Positions 49,293-58,786 of a DNA stretch of 64,000 bases are shown here, one piece after another. The position numbers were made by a program, and so were the translations under genes. Source of the stretch: Ideonella dechloratans (GTDB lineage: Bacteria > Pseudomonadota > Gammaproteobacteria > Burkholderiales > Burkholderiaceae_C); contig NZ_CP088081.1 of NCBI RefSeq assembly GCF_021049305.1, positions 2,232,001-2,296,000 of the forward strand, in the 5' to 3' direction. Each line of letters begins with the position of its first letter. The stretch's first letter is position 1. The notes below the pieces were generated by a model, which saw nothing but the letters and a program-made list of their open reading frames with translations, did not search any database and was not told where the DNA came from.

Positions 49293-50837
49293 TCAGTGGT
49301 AGTAGTCCGGCCCGCGCACGTTCTCGTGCAGCGGCAGGCTCGCCTGTGCGGCCATCGGCGCATCCAGCGGCCGCTGGTCCAGGCCGCAGCCCAGGATGGA
49401 GGCGATGCTCTTGTAGGACGGTGAGCGAATCGACTGCGCCCGCGCACAGGCGGCCTCCAGCCGGTCAGCCCCGTACTCACGGCCCAGGCGCATGAGGCCC
49501 AGACAGGAGCGGTAACCCTGCTCGGGATGCTGGCGGTGCTCCATCTGCCAGCGCACCACGGCGGCGGTGGCCGCACCCACGCGCTCGCCCCAGGCGATGA
49601 GCTTGGCCGGCGTCCACTGCAGGTGCGCCCGGTGCGAGGCCGGCATGTGCTCAGGTGTGGTGGTGTGTGCACCCCGGCGGGGATTGAGGGCGTGGGCGGC
49701 CACCCGTTTGCCGCCATGCAGGACTTCGACCGTGCCGGCCGTGATGCGCAACTCCACCGGCTCGCCCACCAGGGCGTGGGGCACCGAGTAGTAGTGGCCA
49801 TCGAGCTCGACGTGGTAATCGATGTTGACGCGGGCGGGTTTGAAGCGCGCGATGGGCATGCGCACCGCCGGCAGGGGGCGCAGGGCCGGCCGGTCAAGCT
49901 CGGCGAAGGCACTGGCGCGGTTGCCCGGCAGCTTCTTGAACGCGCGCTGGTTCAAGTCCACCAGCAAGGCGGCAATCGCCCGGTTGAGCTCGGCCAGGCT
50001 GAAGAAGGTCTGGTGGCGCAGCCGGGCCAGAATCCAGCGCTCGACCACCTGCACGGCGACCTCCACCTTGGGTTTGTCGCGTGGCTTGGCCGGGCGCGCG
50101 GGCATCACGGCCAGGCTGTAGTGCGCACAGAGTTCTTCGAGCAGGCGGTGCGCGGTGGGCTCGTAGCGGTCGGGGCGGGCCATGAGGGCGCGCGGCTGGT
50201 CGGGCACCAGCAGGCGGGGCACGCCGCCGATGAACTCCAGCGTGGCAATGATGCTGGCCACCCAGTCAGCGGCCTTCTGGCTGGCAGTGGCGCAGGCGTA
50301 GGTGTAGTTCGATGCGCCCAGCACTGCCACGAAGACCTGGGCCGGGCGTATCTCGCCGGTGCTGGCGTCCACGACGGGCACGGTCTGGCCGGCGTAGTCC
50401 ACGAAGAGCTTGTCACCGCCCGAGTGGGTCTGGCGCATGGAGCGCTGCAGGCGCCGGGCCCAAGCCTTGTACTTCTCGCAGAAGGCGCTGTACTTGTACG
50501 CCTGACCGCTGTGCTGTTGCTGGTATTCCTCCCACAGCAGCTGCAGCGTCACGCCAGGTCGGCGCAGTTCGCGGTGGATGTGGGCGTGGTCGGGTTCGAG
50601 GTGCCGGGACTCGCGCGCCACGGGTGGCTTGTAAAGCCGGGCCTGGAGTTCGTCGTCGTTCAGGCTCTGGGCCGTAGCCCAGTCCACGCCGGCCACGCGC
50701 GCGTAGCTGGCTATCTCGCTGACAGTGGATTTGGAGATGCCGAGGGCGGCACCGATTTGACGGGTGCTCAAGGCCCCGCGGTGCAGCAGTTGCAGTGTGT
50801 GTCGTAGTTTGCTCATGGTGACCCTGGGTGTGGGCAT
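49293..50837 (-). CDS. istA: IS21 transposase IstA
   Basis: A 514-residue DDE transposase. The N-terminal helix-turn-helix STRQIGAALGISKSTVSEI binds the ends. The catalytic core shows FVDYAGQTVPVVD and LVPDQPRALM. The start may be ATG 50837 or the later ATG 50816 (MSKLRHTL). Intact relative to the family, with no frameshift seen. Confidence 0.93.
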   Translation of the reverse strand: MPTPRVTMSKLRHTLQLLHRGALSTRQIGAALGISKSTVSEIASYARVAGVDWATAQSLNDDELQARLYKPPVARESRHLEPDHAHIHRELRRPGVTLQLLWEEYQQQHSGQAYKYSAFCEKYKAWARRLQRSMRQTHSGGDKLFVDYAGQTVPVVDASTGEIRPAQVFVAVLGASNYTYACATASQKAADWVASIIATLEFIGGVPRLLVPDQPRALMARPDRYEPTAHRLLEELCAHYSLAVMPARPAKPRDKPKVEVAVQVVERWILARLRHQTFFSLAELNRAIAALLVDLNQRAFKKLPGNRASAFAELDRPALRPLPAVRMPIARFKPARVNIDYHVELDGHYYSVPHALVGEPVELRITAGTVEVLHGGKRVAAHALNPRRGAHTTTPEHMPASHRAHLQWTPAKLIAWGERVGAATAAVVRWQMEHRQHPEQGYRSCLGLMRLGREYGADRLEAACARAQSIRSPSYKSIASILGCGLDQRPLDAPMAAQASLPLHENVRGPDYYH

Positions 50838-50904
50838 CGCTGGCTCCGGTCAAAAAAACCGGGCAGCGTATGCCGCGTTCGGGTCACTCAGAACACCCCG
50901 CAGG

Positions 50905-51015
50905 TGTCCGCCATCAGTTTGGAATGCTGTCCGCCTTCAGCGTGGAACACTGTCCGCCATCATGGTGGAACACTGTCCGCCATCAGCGTGGAATCGTGTC
51001 CGCCATCGCGTGGAA
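50905..51015 (+). repeat. Five direct repeats with 23-bp period in IS right end
   Basis: Units begin at 50905, 50928, 50951, 50974 and 50997, each close to TGTCCGCCATCAGCGTGGAA; the last is one base shorter. Counterparts in inverse orientation near the left end begin at 48372, 48394 and 48417, plus one in the same orientation at 48479. They are likely IstA binding sites, as IS21 ends usually carry multiple such repeats. The surrounding 50838-51021 has no gene. Confidence 0.85.
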
Positions 51016-51021
51016 TACGCA

Positions 51022-51028
51022 CGCGACG
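51022..51028. repeat. Target-site duplication, right copy
   Basis: CGCGACG directly after the IS right end, identical to 48359-48365. Confidence 0.9.
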
Positions 51029-51750
51029 TGCACCCGCCGCGCCTCACCCCGGCGGGAGAGATCGTGCATCGGCGCGCCCTCACCCTGCTGGCTGAGCAGG
51101 ACGATCTGTTGGCCGAACTCAATGCCCTGCGGGGGCTGCAGCGGGGTGAACTCCGCCTGGGCCTGCCCCCCATCGGCAGCAGCCAGCTCTTTGCGCCGGT
51201 GTTTGCCACGTTCCGGGCCCGCTATCCCGGCATCGACATCCGGCTGGTGGAGCACGGCTCCAAGCGGCTGGAAGAGGTGCTGCGGGCCGGCGAGATCGAT
51301 TTGGCCGGCCTGCTCGCGCCGGTGCCCGCCGAGTTCGATTTCAAGCTGGTGCGCCAGGAACCCATCGTGGTCCTGATCGCGGCGTCCCATCCTCTGAGTC
51401 AGGCCTCAGAGCTTGAACTGGCCCAACTCTCGGCCCTGCCCTTCGTGCTGTTCGAGTCGGGCTTCGCGCTCAACCCGATCATTCTGGAGGCCTGTCAACA
51501 GGTTGGCTTCACCCCCCATGTGGCGGCCCGCACCAGCCAGATCGACTTCATGATCGAACTGGTGGCCGCCGGACTGGGCATCGGCTTCCTGCCCCGGATG
51601 ATGGCCGAGCAACGGCGTCACAGCGGCGTGCGCACGGTCGGCCTCACCGCCCCGGCGCTGACCTGGCACATGGCGCTGGCCTGGCGGCGCGGGGCCTATC
51701 TGTCCCATGCGGCCCAGGCCTGGCTGGATCTGATCGAACCCGCGCGCTGA
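51029..51750 (+). pseudogene. LysR-family regulator, 3' fragment (effector domain)
   Basis: About 240 codons of the LysR effector-binding domain: HPPRLTPAGEIVHRRA, then GELRLGLPPIGSS and GIGFLPRMMA. It lacks the DNA-binding helix-turn-helix, which is on the other side of the IS. An open frame reaches back into the IS (to 50764), so a chimeric protein could be made, but it could not bind DNA. The domain is otherwise undamaged, which suggests recent insertion. Confidence 0.93.
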
Positions 51751-51761
51751 GCGCGACGCCC

Positions 51762-52367
51762 TCAGCCGTGGGTTGCGCCCGACAAGGGCCAACGCGCCAA
51801 CACACGATGCTCGCCCTTGCCCAACAGGCTATGGATCAGCACGAACTCCCGCACCGTCCACCGCAGCGGTTCGACCGGCGATTCCGGCAGCTCGCGCGGC
51901 GCGTAGCTGAGCGTCACATGCGGGGTGAAGCGAGCATCCACCAAATGCCCCAGGCCCTCACGGGCCATGGCCAGCCCCAGCTCACGCTGGAAGTTCATCA
52001 GGGCGCCGTCCTGACCTTCGGCCGACCGAAGGACGAACGGGGCCTTGTCGCGCCGCATGCGAAAGCTCATCGCGTGGTCCAGCACCACCTCGAAGGGCGG
52101 GCAGGCCATGCGTGCGGCCGCGCGGCCCGCGGCCTCCACCACCTCAGCAGGCACACCGGCATGGTCGCCCAGATGGTGCAGCGTGATGTGCAGCCGCTCC
52201 GGCGCAATCAGTTTGCTGTGCAGGCCGTGCGTCTCGCACAGCGCCTTGCCGAGTGCGGTGATCTGCTCGCAGGCCGCCACCGAGGGCTGCAAGGCGAAGA
52301 ACAGTCGATCATTCCTCGGCGCAGCCGGAGGCGCCTCGAAGCCCATCAGCGACAACTGGCCGGACAA
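51762..52367 (-). CDS. thpR: RNA 2',3'-cyclic phosphodiesterase (2'-5' RNA ligase family)
   Basis: A 201-residue 2H phosphoesterase. The two HxTx motifs are HITL (in RLHITLHHLG) and HVTL (in FTPHVTLSYAP). LFFALQPS is the N-terminal strand. The TTG start at 52367 lies 4 bases after the guaA stop with GGGAG before it; ATG 52346 is the alternative. It is probably translated with guaA. Confidence 0.9.
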   Translation of the reverse strand: MSGQLSLMGFEAPPAAPRNDRLFFALQPSVAACEQITALGKALCETHGLHSKLIAPERLHITLHHLGDHAGVPAEVVEAAGRAAARMACPPFEVVLDHAMSFRMRRDKAPFVLRSAEGQDGALMNFQRELGLAMAREGLGHLVDARFTPHVTLSYAPRELPESPVEPLRWTVREFVLIHSLLGKGEHRVLARWPLSGATHG

Positions 52368-52371
52368 GGGC

Positions 52372-53976
52372 TCACTCCCACTCGATGGTGGCGGGCGGTT
52401 TGCTCGAGACGTCGTAGGTGACGCGGTTGATGCCGCGCACCTCGTTGATGATGCGGCTGGAAACCTTCTTGAGCAGGCTGTAGGGCAGCTCGGCCCAGTC
52501 CGCGGTCATGAAGTCGCTGGTCTGCACCGCGCGCAGGGCCACCACGTAGTCGTAGGTGCGGCCGTCGCCCATCACGCCCACGCTCTTGACCGGCAGGAAG
52601 ACCGTGAAGGCCTGGCTGGTCAGGTCGTACCAGCTCTTGCCGGAATTCGGCTCGATGGTGGAGCGCAGCTCGTCGATGAAGATGGCATCGGCCCGGCGCA
52701 GCAGGTCGGCGTATTCCTTCTTCACCTCGCCCAGGATGCGCACGCCCAGGCCCGGGCCCGGGAAGGGATGGCGGTAGACCATCTCCGGCGGCAGGCCCAG
52801 GGCCACGCCCAGCTCGCGCACCTCGTCCTTGAACAGCTCGCGCAGCGGCTCCAGCAGCATCAGGCCCAGTTGCTCGGGCAAGCCGCCCACGTTGTGGTGG
52901 CTCTTGATGGTGGTGGCCTTCTTGGTCTTGGTGCCGCCGCTCTCCACCACGTCCGGGTAGATGGTGCCCTGGGCCAGGAACGTCGCGCCCTTGTGGCCAC
53001 CGTCGCCCGCCTTCAGCTTGACCGCCTCGGCCTTGAAGACATCGACGAACAGGCCGCCGATGATCTTGCGCTTCTTCTCGGGGTCGGTCACGCCGGCCAG
53101 TTGGCCCAGGAACAGCTCGCTGGCATCGACGCGGATCACCTTGGCGTGCAGCTTGCCCTCGAACATGTCCATCACCATGTCGCCCTCGTTCAGGCGCAGC
53201 AGGCCGTGGTCCACGAAGACGCAGGTCAGCTGGTCACCGATGGCACGGTGGATCAGGGCCGCAGCCACGCTCGAATCGACGCCACCGGACAGGCCGAGGA
53301 TCACTTCCTCGTCGCCCACCTGCTCGCGGATCTTCGCGACCGCTTCCTCGATGTAGTTGCCCATGATCCAGTCGCCCGCACAGCCGGCGATCTCGCGCAC
53401 GAAGCGGGTCAGCATGGCCGCGCCCTGCACCGTATGGGTCACCTCGGGGTGGAACTGGACGGCGTAGTAGCCCTTGTCCTCGTTGGCCATGCCGGCGATG
53501 GGGCAGCTGGGGGTGCTGGCCATCAGCTTGAAGCCCGGCGGCAGGGTCGTGACCTTGTCGCCGTGGCTCATCCAGACCTTGAGCATGCCGTGGCCCTCGG
53601 CCGTGGCGAAGTCCTGCACGTCCTTCAACAGGCGGGTGTGGCCATGGGCCCGCACCTCGGCATAGCCGAACTCGCGGGTGTCGCTCCAGCTCACCTCGCC
53701 GCCCAGTTGCACCGCCATGGTCTGCATGCCGTAGCAGATGCCCAGCACCGGCACGCCCAGGTCCCATACCGCCTGCGGCGCGCGCAGCTGGTGGTCCTCG
53801 TAGGTGCTGGCGTGGCTGCCCGACAGGATGATGCCCTTGGGCGCGAAGCTGCGGATGAAGTCGTCCGAGACGTCGTTCGGGTGGATCTCGCAGTAGACAT
53901 GCGCCTCGCGCACGCGCCGTGCGATCAGCTGGGTCACCTGGGAGCCGAAGTCGAGGATCAGGATCTTGTCATGCAT
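52372..53976 (-). CDS. guaA: GMP synthase (glutamine-hydrolysing)
   Basis: A 534-residue enzyme that aminates XMP to GMP. The class I glutaminase has the nucleophile cysteine in VLGICYGMQ. The ATP pyrophosphatase P-loop is LSGGVDSSV. The C-terminal dimer domain ends PPATIEWE, the typical GuaA end. It starts 9 bases after an MFS transporter gene. Confidence 0.96.
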   Translation of the reverse strand: MHDKILILDFGSQVTQLIARRVREAHVYCEIHPNDVSDDFIRSFAPKGIILSGSHASTYEDHQLRAPQAVWDLGVPVLGICYGMQTMAVQLGGEVSWSDTREFGYAEVRAHGHTRLLKDVQDFATAEGHGMLKVWMSHGDKVTTLPPGFKLMASTPSCPIAGMANEDKGYYAVQFHPEVTHTVQGAAMLTRFVREIAGCAGDWIMGNYIEEAVAKIREQVGDEEVILGLSGGVDSSVAAALIHRAIGDQLTCVFVDHGLLRLNEGDMVMDMFEGKLHAKVIRVDASELFLGQLAGVTDPEKKRKIIGGLFVDVFKAEAVKLKAGDGGHKGATFLAQGTIYPDVVESGGTKTKKATTIKSHHNVGGLPEQLGLMLLEPLRELFKDEVRELGVALGLPPEMVYRHPFPGPGLGVRILGEVKKEYADLLRRADAIFIDELRSTIEPNSGKSWYDLTSQAFTVFLPVKSVGVMGDGRTYDYVVALRAVQTSDFMTADWAELPYSLLKKVSSRIINEVRGINRVTYDVSSKPPATIEWE

Positions 53977-53985
53977 GGTGGGATC

Positions 53986-55260
53986 TCAGGTGGGAGCCGC
54001 CTCGGCCTCGGTGGGCTTGAGCGGAGAGGGATGGCGGCGGAAGTGTTGGATGGCCAGCACGGTGGCCAGCACCTGCAGTGCGGCGCACAGATAGAACGGG
54101 GCCCCGATGCGCCAGTCCCCGCGCGGGAAATGGGCGGTCAGCTGCAGCAGGAAGGAGCCGATCACCGGCGCAGCCACGGCGGTCAGGCTGTTGAGCGAGG
54201 CCACCGAACCCAGGGTGCGCCCCTGGGAATGCTCGTCCACCGCGGTGGACACGACCGTCTGCAGCGTGGTGCTGACCATCATGCCGAAGATGTCGAGCAC
54301 GATGATGGCGTACATCATCCAACCCTGGTTGGCCAGGCCCCACAGCAGGTAGCAGATGGCCGAGGACACCAGGCCGATCACGGCGATGCGCTGCGGCGCC
54401 ATGCGCTTGACCGCCACGCGGATCAGCCCGCCCTGCACCAGCACGGCCATCACGCCGATGGCGAACAGCGACCAGCCGTTCTCCTTGGGGCCCCAGCCGA
54501 ACTTGAAGGTGGTGTAAAGCACCCAGGTGGTGTGCAGGATGAACTGGGCCAGACTGGACAGGCCGATGACCGCCACGAGGGTGCCGATGCCCTCGGTCTC
54601 GCCCAGCCGCCGCAACGATGCCAGCGGATTGGCCTTGCGCCAGTCGATGGGCACCCGCCGCTCCTTGGGCAGCGATTCGGGCAGCACGAACACGCCGTAG
54701 ATCGCGTTCACGATGGCCAGCCCGCCGGCCACGAAGAAGGGCAGATGCAGGCTGATGTGCCCCAGCAGCCCACCCATCACCGGACCAAGCACGAAGCCCA
54801 TGCCGAAGGTGGCCCCCAGCATGCCGAAACGCTTGGCCCGCTCGCTGGGCGCGGAGATGTCGGCCACATAGGCCTGGGCCACCGCCGCATTGGCCTGCAG
54901 CGCGCCGCTGACCAGCCGCACGGCGATCAGCATCCACACCGCCGTAGCCAGGCCGGTGACGAAGAAGCTCAGCGCCAGGCCGGTGAAGCCCAGCAGCAGC
55001 ACCGGCCGGCGGCCGAAGTGGTCGGACGCGGCGCCCAGCACCGGCGAGCCGAAGAAGTTGGCCACCCCGAAGGCCAGGCTGACCATGCCGTACCAGAAGG
55101 CCTGGTCGGTCTGCGAGCCCGTGAACGTGCCCACCAGGGGCGCCAGCACCGGGATGATGAGCCCGATCGACACCATGTCGATCAAGACGGTCAGCATGAT
55201 GAACGGCATCGCGGCCGTCCGCTGGCGAGGAGTGCTTTGCGGGTTCTCGGCTGTGCTCAT
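53986..55260 (-). CDS. MFS transporter, TetA/TCR-like
   Basis: A 424-residue, twelve-helix transporter of the major facilitator superfamily. DMVSIGLIIPVLAPL in helix 1 and GAASDHFGRRPVLLLG in loop 2-3 resemble the TetA drug:proton antiporter group. The central loop is at about residue 195-215. The substrate is unknown. It sits between guaB and guaA and is 9 bases upstream of guaA, so the two are co-transcribed; a link to purines is conjecture. ATG 55260 is used; one at 55269 is also possible. Confidence 0.85.
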   Translation of the reverse strand: MSTAENPQSTPRQRTAAMPFIMLTVLIDMVSIGLIIPVLAPLVGTFTGSQTDQAFWYGMVSLAFGVANFFGSPVLGAASDHFGRRPVLLLGFTGLALSFFVTGLATAVWMLIAVRLVSGALQANAAVAQAYVADISAPSERAKRFGMLGATFGMGFVLGPVMGGLLGHISLHLPFFVAGGLAIVNAIYGVFVLPESLPKERRVPIDWRKANPLASLRRLGETEGIGTLVAVIGLSSLAQFILHTTWVLYTTFKFGWGPKENGWSLFAIGVMAVLVQGGLIRVAVKRMAPQRIAVIGLVSSAICYLLWGLANQGWMMYAIIVLDIFGMMVSTTLQTVVSTAVDEHSQGRTLGSVASLNSLTAVAAPVIGSFLLQLTAHFPRGDWRIGAPFYLCAALQVLATVLAIQHFRRHPSPLKPTEAEAAPT

Positions 55261-55295
55261 CGGACGCATCGGACTTCAGGCAGAGGCTTCAATGA

Positions 55296-55320
55296 CAGCG
55301 CCCGGACGGGCCGGGCGCTG
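55296..55320 (-). terminator. Hairpin between guaB and the MFS gene
   Basis: A 10-bp perfect stem (cagcgcccgg/ccgggcgctg) with a 5-base loop. On the minus strand only a weak T-stretch follows, so it may reduce rather than stop read-through from guaB. Confidence 0.5.
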
Positions 55321-55340
55321 CGAAGGGTCACGAGGAGAGC

Positions 55341-56813
55341 TCACTCCGCCCGGTAGTTGGGCGCTTCCTTGGTGATCTGCACATCGTGCACGTGGCTTTC
55401 GCGGATGCCGGCCGCCGTGATCTCGACGAACTCGGCGCGGTCGCGCATCTCGTCGATGGTGGCACAACCGCAATAGCCCATCGAAGCCCTCAGTCCGCCG
55501 GCCATCTGGTAGATGATCGAAACCAGCGAGCCCTTGTAGGGCACCCGGCCTTCGATGCCCTCGGGCACCAGTTTGTCGGCATTGGGGTTGGTGGTTTCGT
55601 CGTTTTCCTGGAAGTAGCGGTCGGCCGAACCGGCCTTCATCGCCCCGATCGAGCCCATGCCGCGGTAGCTCTTGTAGCTGCGGCCCTGGTAGAGGATGAC
55701 CTCGCCCGGCGCTTCCTCGGTGCCGGCGAACATGCCGCCCATCATCACGGTGCTGGCACCGGCGGCGATGGCCTTGGCGATGTCACCCGAGTAGCGGATG
55801 CCACCGTCGGCGATCAGCGGCACGCCGGTGCCCTTGAGCGCGGTGGCCACGCTGTCGATGGCCATGATCTGGGGCACGCCCACGCCGGCCACGATGCGGG
55901 TGGTGCAGATGGAGCCCGGGCCGATGCCGACCTTGACCGCATCGGCGCCCGCCTCGACAAGCGCCAGCGCCGCGGCGCCGGTGGCGATGTTGCCGCCCAC
56001 CACCTCGACCTGCGGATAGTTGCGTTTGACCCAGCGCACCCGCTCGATCACGCCGGCCGAGTGGCCATGAGCGGTGTCCACGATCAGCGCGTCGACACCG
56101 GCCTTGACCAGCAACTCGACGCGCTCTTCGGTCCCCTCACCCACGCCCACCGCCGCACCCACGCGCAGCTTGCCGTGAGAGTCACGGGCCGCGTTCGGGA
56201 AGGTGGTCTGCTTGGTGATGTCCTTCACGGTGAACAGGCCACGCAGTTCGAAGGCATCGTTGACGACCAGCACGCGCTCGAGCTTGTGCTTGTGCATCAG
56301 TTCCTTGGCCTCGGCCAGGGATGCGCCTTCCTTCACCGTGACAAGGCGCTCGCGGGGCGTCATGATCTCGCGCACCGGCACATCCAGGCGCGTCTCGAAG
56401 CGCAGATCGCGGCCGGTCACGATGCCGACCACCTTGCCAGCGTCGATCACCGGGAAGCCGGAAATGCCATGCTGTGCAGACAGGGCCTTCACCTCGTGCA
56501 CCCGGGTCTCGGGCGAGATGGTGATGGGGTCCTTCAGCAGACCGGATTCATAGCGCTTGACCCGCGCCACCTCGGTCGCCTGCTGCTTGGGCGTAAGGTT
56601 CTTGTGCACGATGCCCATGCCACCTTCCTGGGCGATCGTGATCGCCAAGCGGGCCTCGGTCACCGTGTCCATCGCTGCCGACACGAGCGGCAGGTTCAGG
56701 ACGATGTTGCGGGAGAAATGGGTTGCCAGCGAGGTGTCGCGCGGCAGCACTTGAGAGAACGCGGGGACCAGCAACACATCGTCGAAGGTCAGCGCTTTGC
56801 CAAGAAGGCGCAT
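55341..56813 (-). CDS. guaB: IMP dehydrogenase
   Basis: A 490-residue enzyme that oxidises IMP to XMP, the entry to guanine nucleotides. The catalytic cysteine is in [14 protein letters not shown] pair of CBS domains (about 95-205) is inserted in the barrel, as usual. The flap loop is [11 protein letters not shown]. It is followed by the MFS gene and guaA. Confidence 0.96.
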   Translation of the reverse strand: MRLLGKALTFDDVLLVPAFSQVLPRDTSLATHFSRNIVLNLPLVSAAMDTVTEARLAITIAQEGGMGIVHKNLTPKQQATEVARVKRYESGLLKDPITISPETRVHEVKALSAQHGISGFPVIDAGKVVGIVTGRDLRFETRLDVPVREIMTPRERLVTVKEGASLAEAKELMHKHKLERVLVVNDAFELRGLFTVKDITKQTTFPNAARDSHGKLRVGAAVGVGEGTEERVELLVKAGVDALIVDTAHGHSAGVIERVRWVKRNYPQVEVVGGNIATGAAALALVEAGADAVKVGIGPGSICTTRIVAGVGVPQIMAIDSVATALKGTGVPLIADGGIRYSGDIAKAIAAGASTVMMGGMFAGTEEAPGEVILYQGRSYKSYRGMGSIGAMKAGSADRYFQENDETTNPNADKLVPEGIEGRVPYKGSLVSIIYQMAGGLRASMGYCGCATIDEMRDRAEFVEITAAGIRESHVHDVQITKEAPNYRAE

Positions 56814-56973
56814 GGGGAAAGCTCCAGACGCAAAAGCGGATTATACGGAATGCGCAGGCATCTTTCCTGTCGGCATGGATACACATTGCCTCGCCCGCGG
56901 TCCGACCGCCCGCCGTACACTCCCCGCTGCATTTCCGGATGCGATCTCCACCACCTGATTCCCGCAGCCTGCC

Positions 56974-57471
56974 ATGACGCTGTCCCGCCTTTGCCTGTTG
57001 GGCCTGCTGGCCCTCGCCGCCACGGCCGCCTCGGCCCAGTCCATCTGGAAGTGGCGCGACCGGGACGGCCATGTGATGGTCAGCGACCGGCCGCCAGGCG
57101 CCGAGATCCCGGACAGGGACATCCTGCAGCGCCCCAGCGTCGCACATGTGGCCCCCGCTTCGTCCGATGGCGCCGCCCTGCCCGCCTCCGCGGCCTCGAC
57201 AGGCATGGACAGAGATCTGGAGGCCCGCAAGAACAAGCTGGTGCAGGCCCAAGCCGCCGCCAAGGAAGCCAAGGCCAATGCGGCCAAGGACCGTCTGGCC
57301 GCGGAGAAGGCCCAGAACTGCCAGCGCGCGCGCAACCAGCTGCAGATGCTGCAGAGCGGCGTGCGCATGGCCCGCGCCAACGACAAGGGCGAGCGCGAGT
57401 TCCTGGACGACAAGGCGCGTGCCGACGAGATCGCCCGCACCCAGCAACTGATCAGCGCCAACTGCGAGTGA
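56974..57471 (+). CDS. Exported DUF4124 protein with coiled coil
   Basis: A 165-residue protein. A signal peptide ends at about residue 21 (TAASAQS). The first mature part, SIWKWRDRDGHVMVSDRPP, is the DUF4124 motif. A Lys/Ala-rich coiled coil follows (about 85-120), then a region with a cysteine pair. The role is unknown. It stands divergent from guaB across 160 bases. Confidence 0.82.
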   Translation: MTLSRLCLLGLLALAATAASAQSIWKWRDRDGHVMVSDRPPGAEIPDRDILQRPSVAHVAPASSDGAALPASAASTGMDRDLEARKNKLVQAQAAAKEAKANAAKDRLAAEKAQNCQRARNQLQMLQSGVRMARANDKGEREFLDDKARADEIARTQQLISANCE

Positions 57472-57500
57472 GGCAGCCGCCCGAGACGGCCTGACAAGGC

Positions 57501-57818
57501 TCAGCCGGCCTTGTCCACCTTCTGCTTGCGGTAGCGCTGGCGGCGCGCCTCCTTCGGGTCCACCATGAGTGCACGCCAGATCTCCACCCGATCATTCGGG
57601 CGCAACACCGTCTCCAGGGGACGGGCTTTCATCCACACGCCCACCGACAGCGAACCGTCCAGAGACAGGCCATGGCGCGCCAGCAGCCCGCTGGCCTGCA
57701 GGGCCTGGGCGACGGTGCTGCCCGCCGGCAGCGTCAGTGCCACCCGGTCGACCTGGCGCGGCGCCGGGCTGTAGGCCACCTCGATGTCCAGCATCGCAGG
57801 CACCTCAGCGGGGGCCAT
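57501..57818 (-). CDS. rnfH: RnfH family protein (UPF0125)
   Basis: A 105-residue ubiquitin-like fold protein: IEVAYSPAPRQ, TLPAGSTVAQAL and RVEIWRAL are the family pattern. The basic tail RRQRYRKQK is typical. It overlaps the end of ratA by 14 bases. Despite its name it is not tied to the rnf genes here. A nearer start at ATG 57794 (MLDIEVAY) is possible. Confidence 0.88.
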   Translation of the reverse strand: MAPAEVPAMLDIEVAYSPAPRQVDRVALTLPAGSTVAQALQASGLLARHGLSLDGSLSVGVWMKARPLETVLRPNDRVEIWRALMVDPKEARRQRYRKQKVDKAG

Positions 57819-58257
57819 AGACCTGCTCCGCGCGCTTCACGAAGGACTCGACAAAGGTGTTGGCCACCCGGTCGAACACAGGGCTCAGCACCAGCTCCAG
57901 CGGCCGGCTGGAGAAGGCATAGCGCAGGTCGAATTCGACCTTGCAGGCCTTGGGCGGCTCCTGCGTCGAACCCAGCGGCAGGAAGTCCCAGGAGCCTTCG
58001 AGCATCGAGAACGGCCCATCCACCAGACGCATCAGCACCTGCCGGTCGGGCTGGTGGGTGTTGCGGGTGGTGAAGGCGTGGCGCACGCCGGCATAGTGCA
58101 GGTGCACCTTGGCCGTCACGCCGTCCTCACGCGTCTCCAGGATCTCGCCCCGTTCACACCAGGGCAGGAACTGCGGGTAGGCCGGCACATCGGTCACCAG
58201 GCGGTACATCTCGGCCGGGGTGTACCAGAGCAGGACGGACTTCTTGACGTGCTTCAT
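57805..58257 (-). CDS. ratA: RatA/Coq10-like SRPBCC family protein
   Basis: A 150-residue START-like protein. KKSVLLWYTPAEMYRLVTDV and YPQFLPWCE are the ubiquinone-binding Coq10 family opening, and the C-terminal FVKRAEQVYG is usual. It likely helps coenzyme Q function; the name RatA comes from a proposed E. coli toxin role. ATG 58257 is used. It is divergent from smpB, a conserved arrangement. Confidence 0.9.
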   Translation of the reverse strand: MKHVKKSVLLWYTPAEMYRLVTDVPAYPQFLPWCERGEILETREDGVTAKVHLHYAGVRHAFTTRNTHQPDRQVLMRLVDGPFSMLEGSWDFLPLGSTQEPPKACKVEFDLRYAFSSRPLELVLSPVFDRVANTFVESFVKRAEQVYGPR

Positions 58258-58305
58258 ACAATGGTCCGATTTTAAGGGGCCCACCGGCCCACCCTGATTG
58301 CCCCC

Positions 58306-58776
58306 ATGTCCGCCCTGATCGCAGAAAACCGCCGCGCCCGTTTCGAATACCACATCGAAGAGCAATTCGAGGCCGGTGTGGTGCTGGAAGGCTGGGAGGT
58401 CAAGGCCATCCGCGCCGGCCAGGTGCAGCTCACCGACGGCTACGTGGTGATCCGCGACGGCGAGCTCTACCTGATCGGTTGCCGCATCAATGCGCTGCGC
58501 AGCGCCTCCACCCACGTGCACCCGGAGGCCGACCGCACCAAGAAGCTGCTGATGCACAAGGAGCAGATCAAGCGCCTGGTGGGCAAGGTGGAACAGCGCG
58601 GCTTCACCCTGGTGCCGCTGAACCTGCACTACAAGGCCGGCCGCGTGAAGGCCGAGATCGCACTGGCCAAGGGCAAGGCCCAGCACGACAAGCGCGAGAC
58701 CGAGAAGAAGCGCGACTGGGAACGCGAGAAGGGCCGGCTGATGCGCCACAAGGTCTCCGGCCCGGCCAAGGACTGA
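58306..58776 (+). CDS. smpB: SsrA-binding protein SmpB
   Basis: A 156-residue protein that delivers tmRNA to stalled ribosomes. [18 protein letters not shown] opens the OB fold, [14 protein letters not shown] is a core strand, and the basic [15 protein letters not shown] tail is the part that enters the mRNA channel. ssrA itself is not in the window. Confidence 0.95.
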   Translation: MSALIAENRRARFEYHIEEQFEAGVVLEGWEVKAIRAGQVQLTDGYVVIRDGELYLIGCRINALRSASTHVHPEADRTKKLLMHKEQIKRLVGKVEQRGFTLVPLNLHYKAGRVKAEIALAKGKAQHDKRETEKKRDWEREKGRLMRHKVSGPAKD

Positions 58777-58786
58777 ACCCCACGCG

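Larger units (their letters stand above)
48366..51021 (-). mobile_element. Complete IS21-family insertion sequence (2656 bp)
   Basis: The element begins TGCGCATTCCAC and ends as the inverse of TGCGTATTCCAC, so its ends are near-perfect inverted repeats starting with TG. It carries istA and istB on the minus strand and is flanked by 7-bp repeats CGCGACG. Each end has several copies of a motif around TGTCCGCCATCAGCGTGGAA. The right end has five in direct orientation with an exact 23-base period, probable transposase binding sites. Both genes look intact, so the element is likely mobile and recent. Confidence 0.93.

Noticed and set aside
50905..51015. CRISPR-like repeats
   Set aside because: The spacing leaves only about 3 bases between units, with no spacers, and they are part of the IS end.
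50764..51028. N-terminal extension of the LysR 3' fragment as a new gene
   Set aside because: The extension is IS end sequence with repeat motifs; it supplies no helix-turn-helix and no clear ribosome site.
52045..55356. Open frame of 1103 codons antisense to guaA and the MFS gene
   Set aside because: No domain-like sequence; His/Gln/Gly-rich shadow of two well-supported genes.
57501..58257. ratA-rnfH as a toxin-antitoxin module (RatAB)
   Set aside because: The pair is universal in proteobacteria; RatA resembles Coq10 ubiquinone-binding proteins and RnfH a ubiquitin-like protein. Housekeeping roles are more likely.
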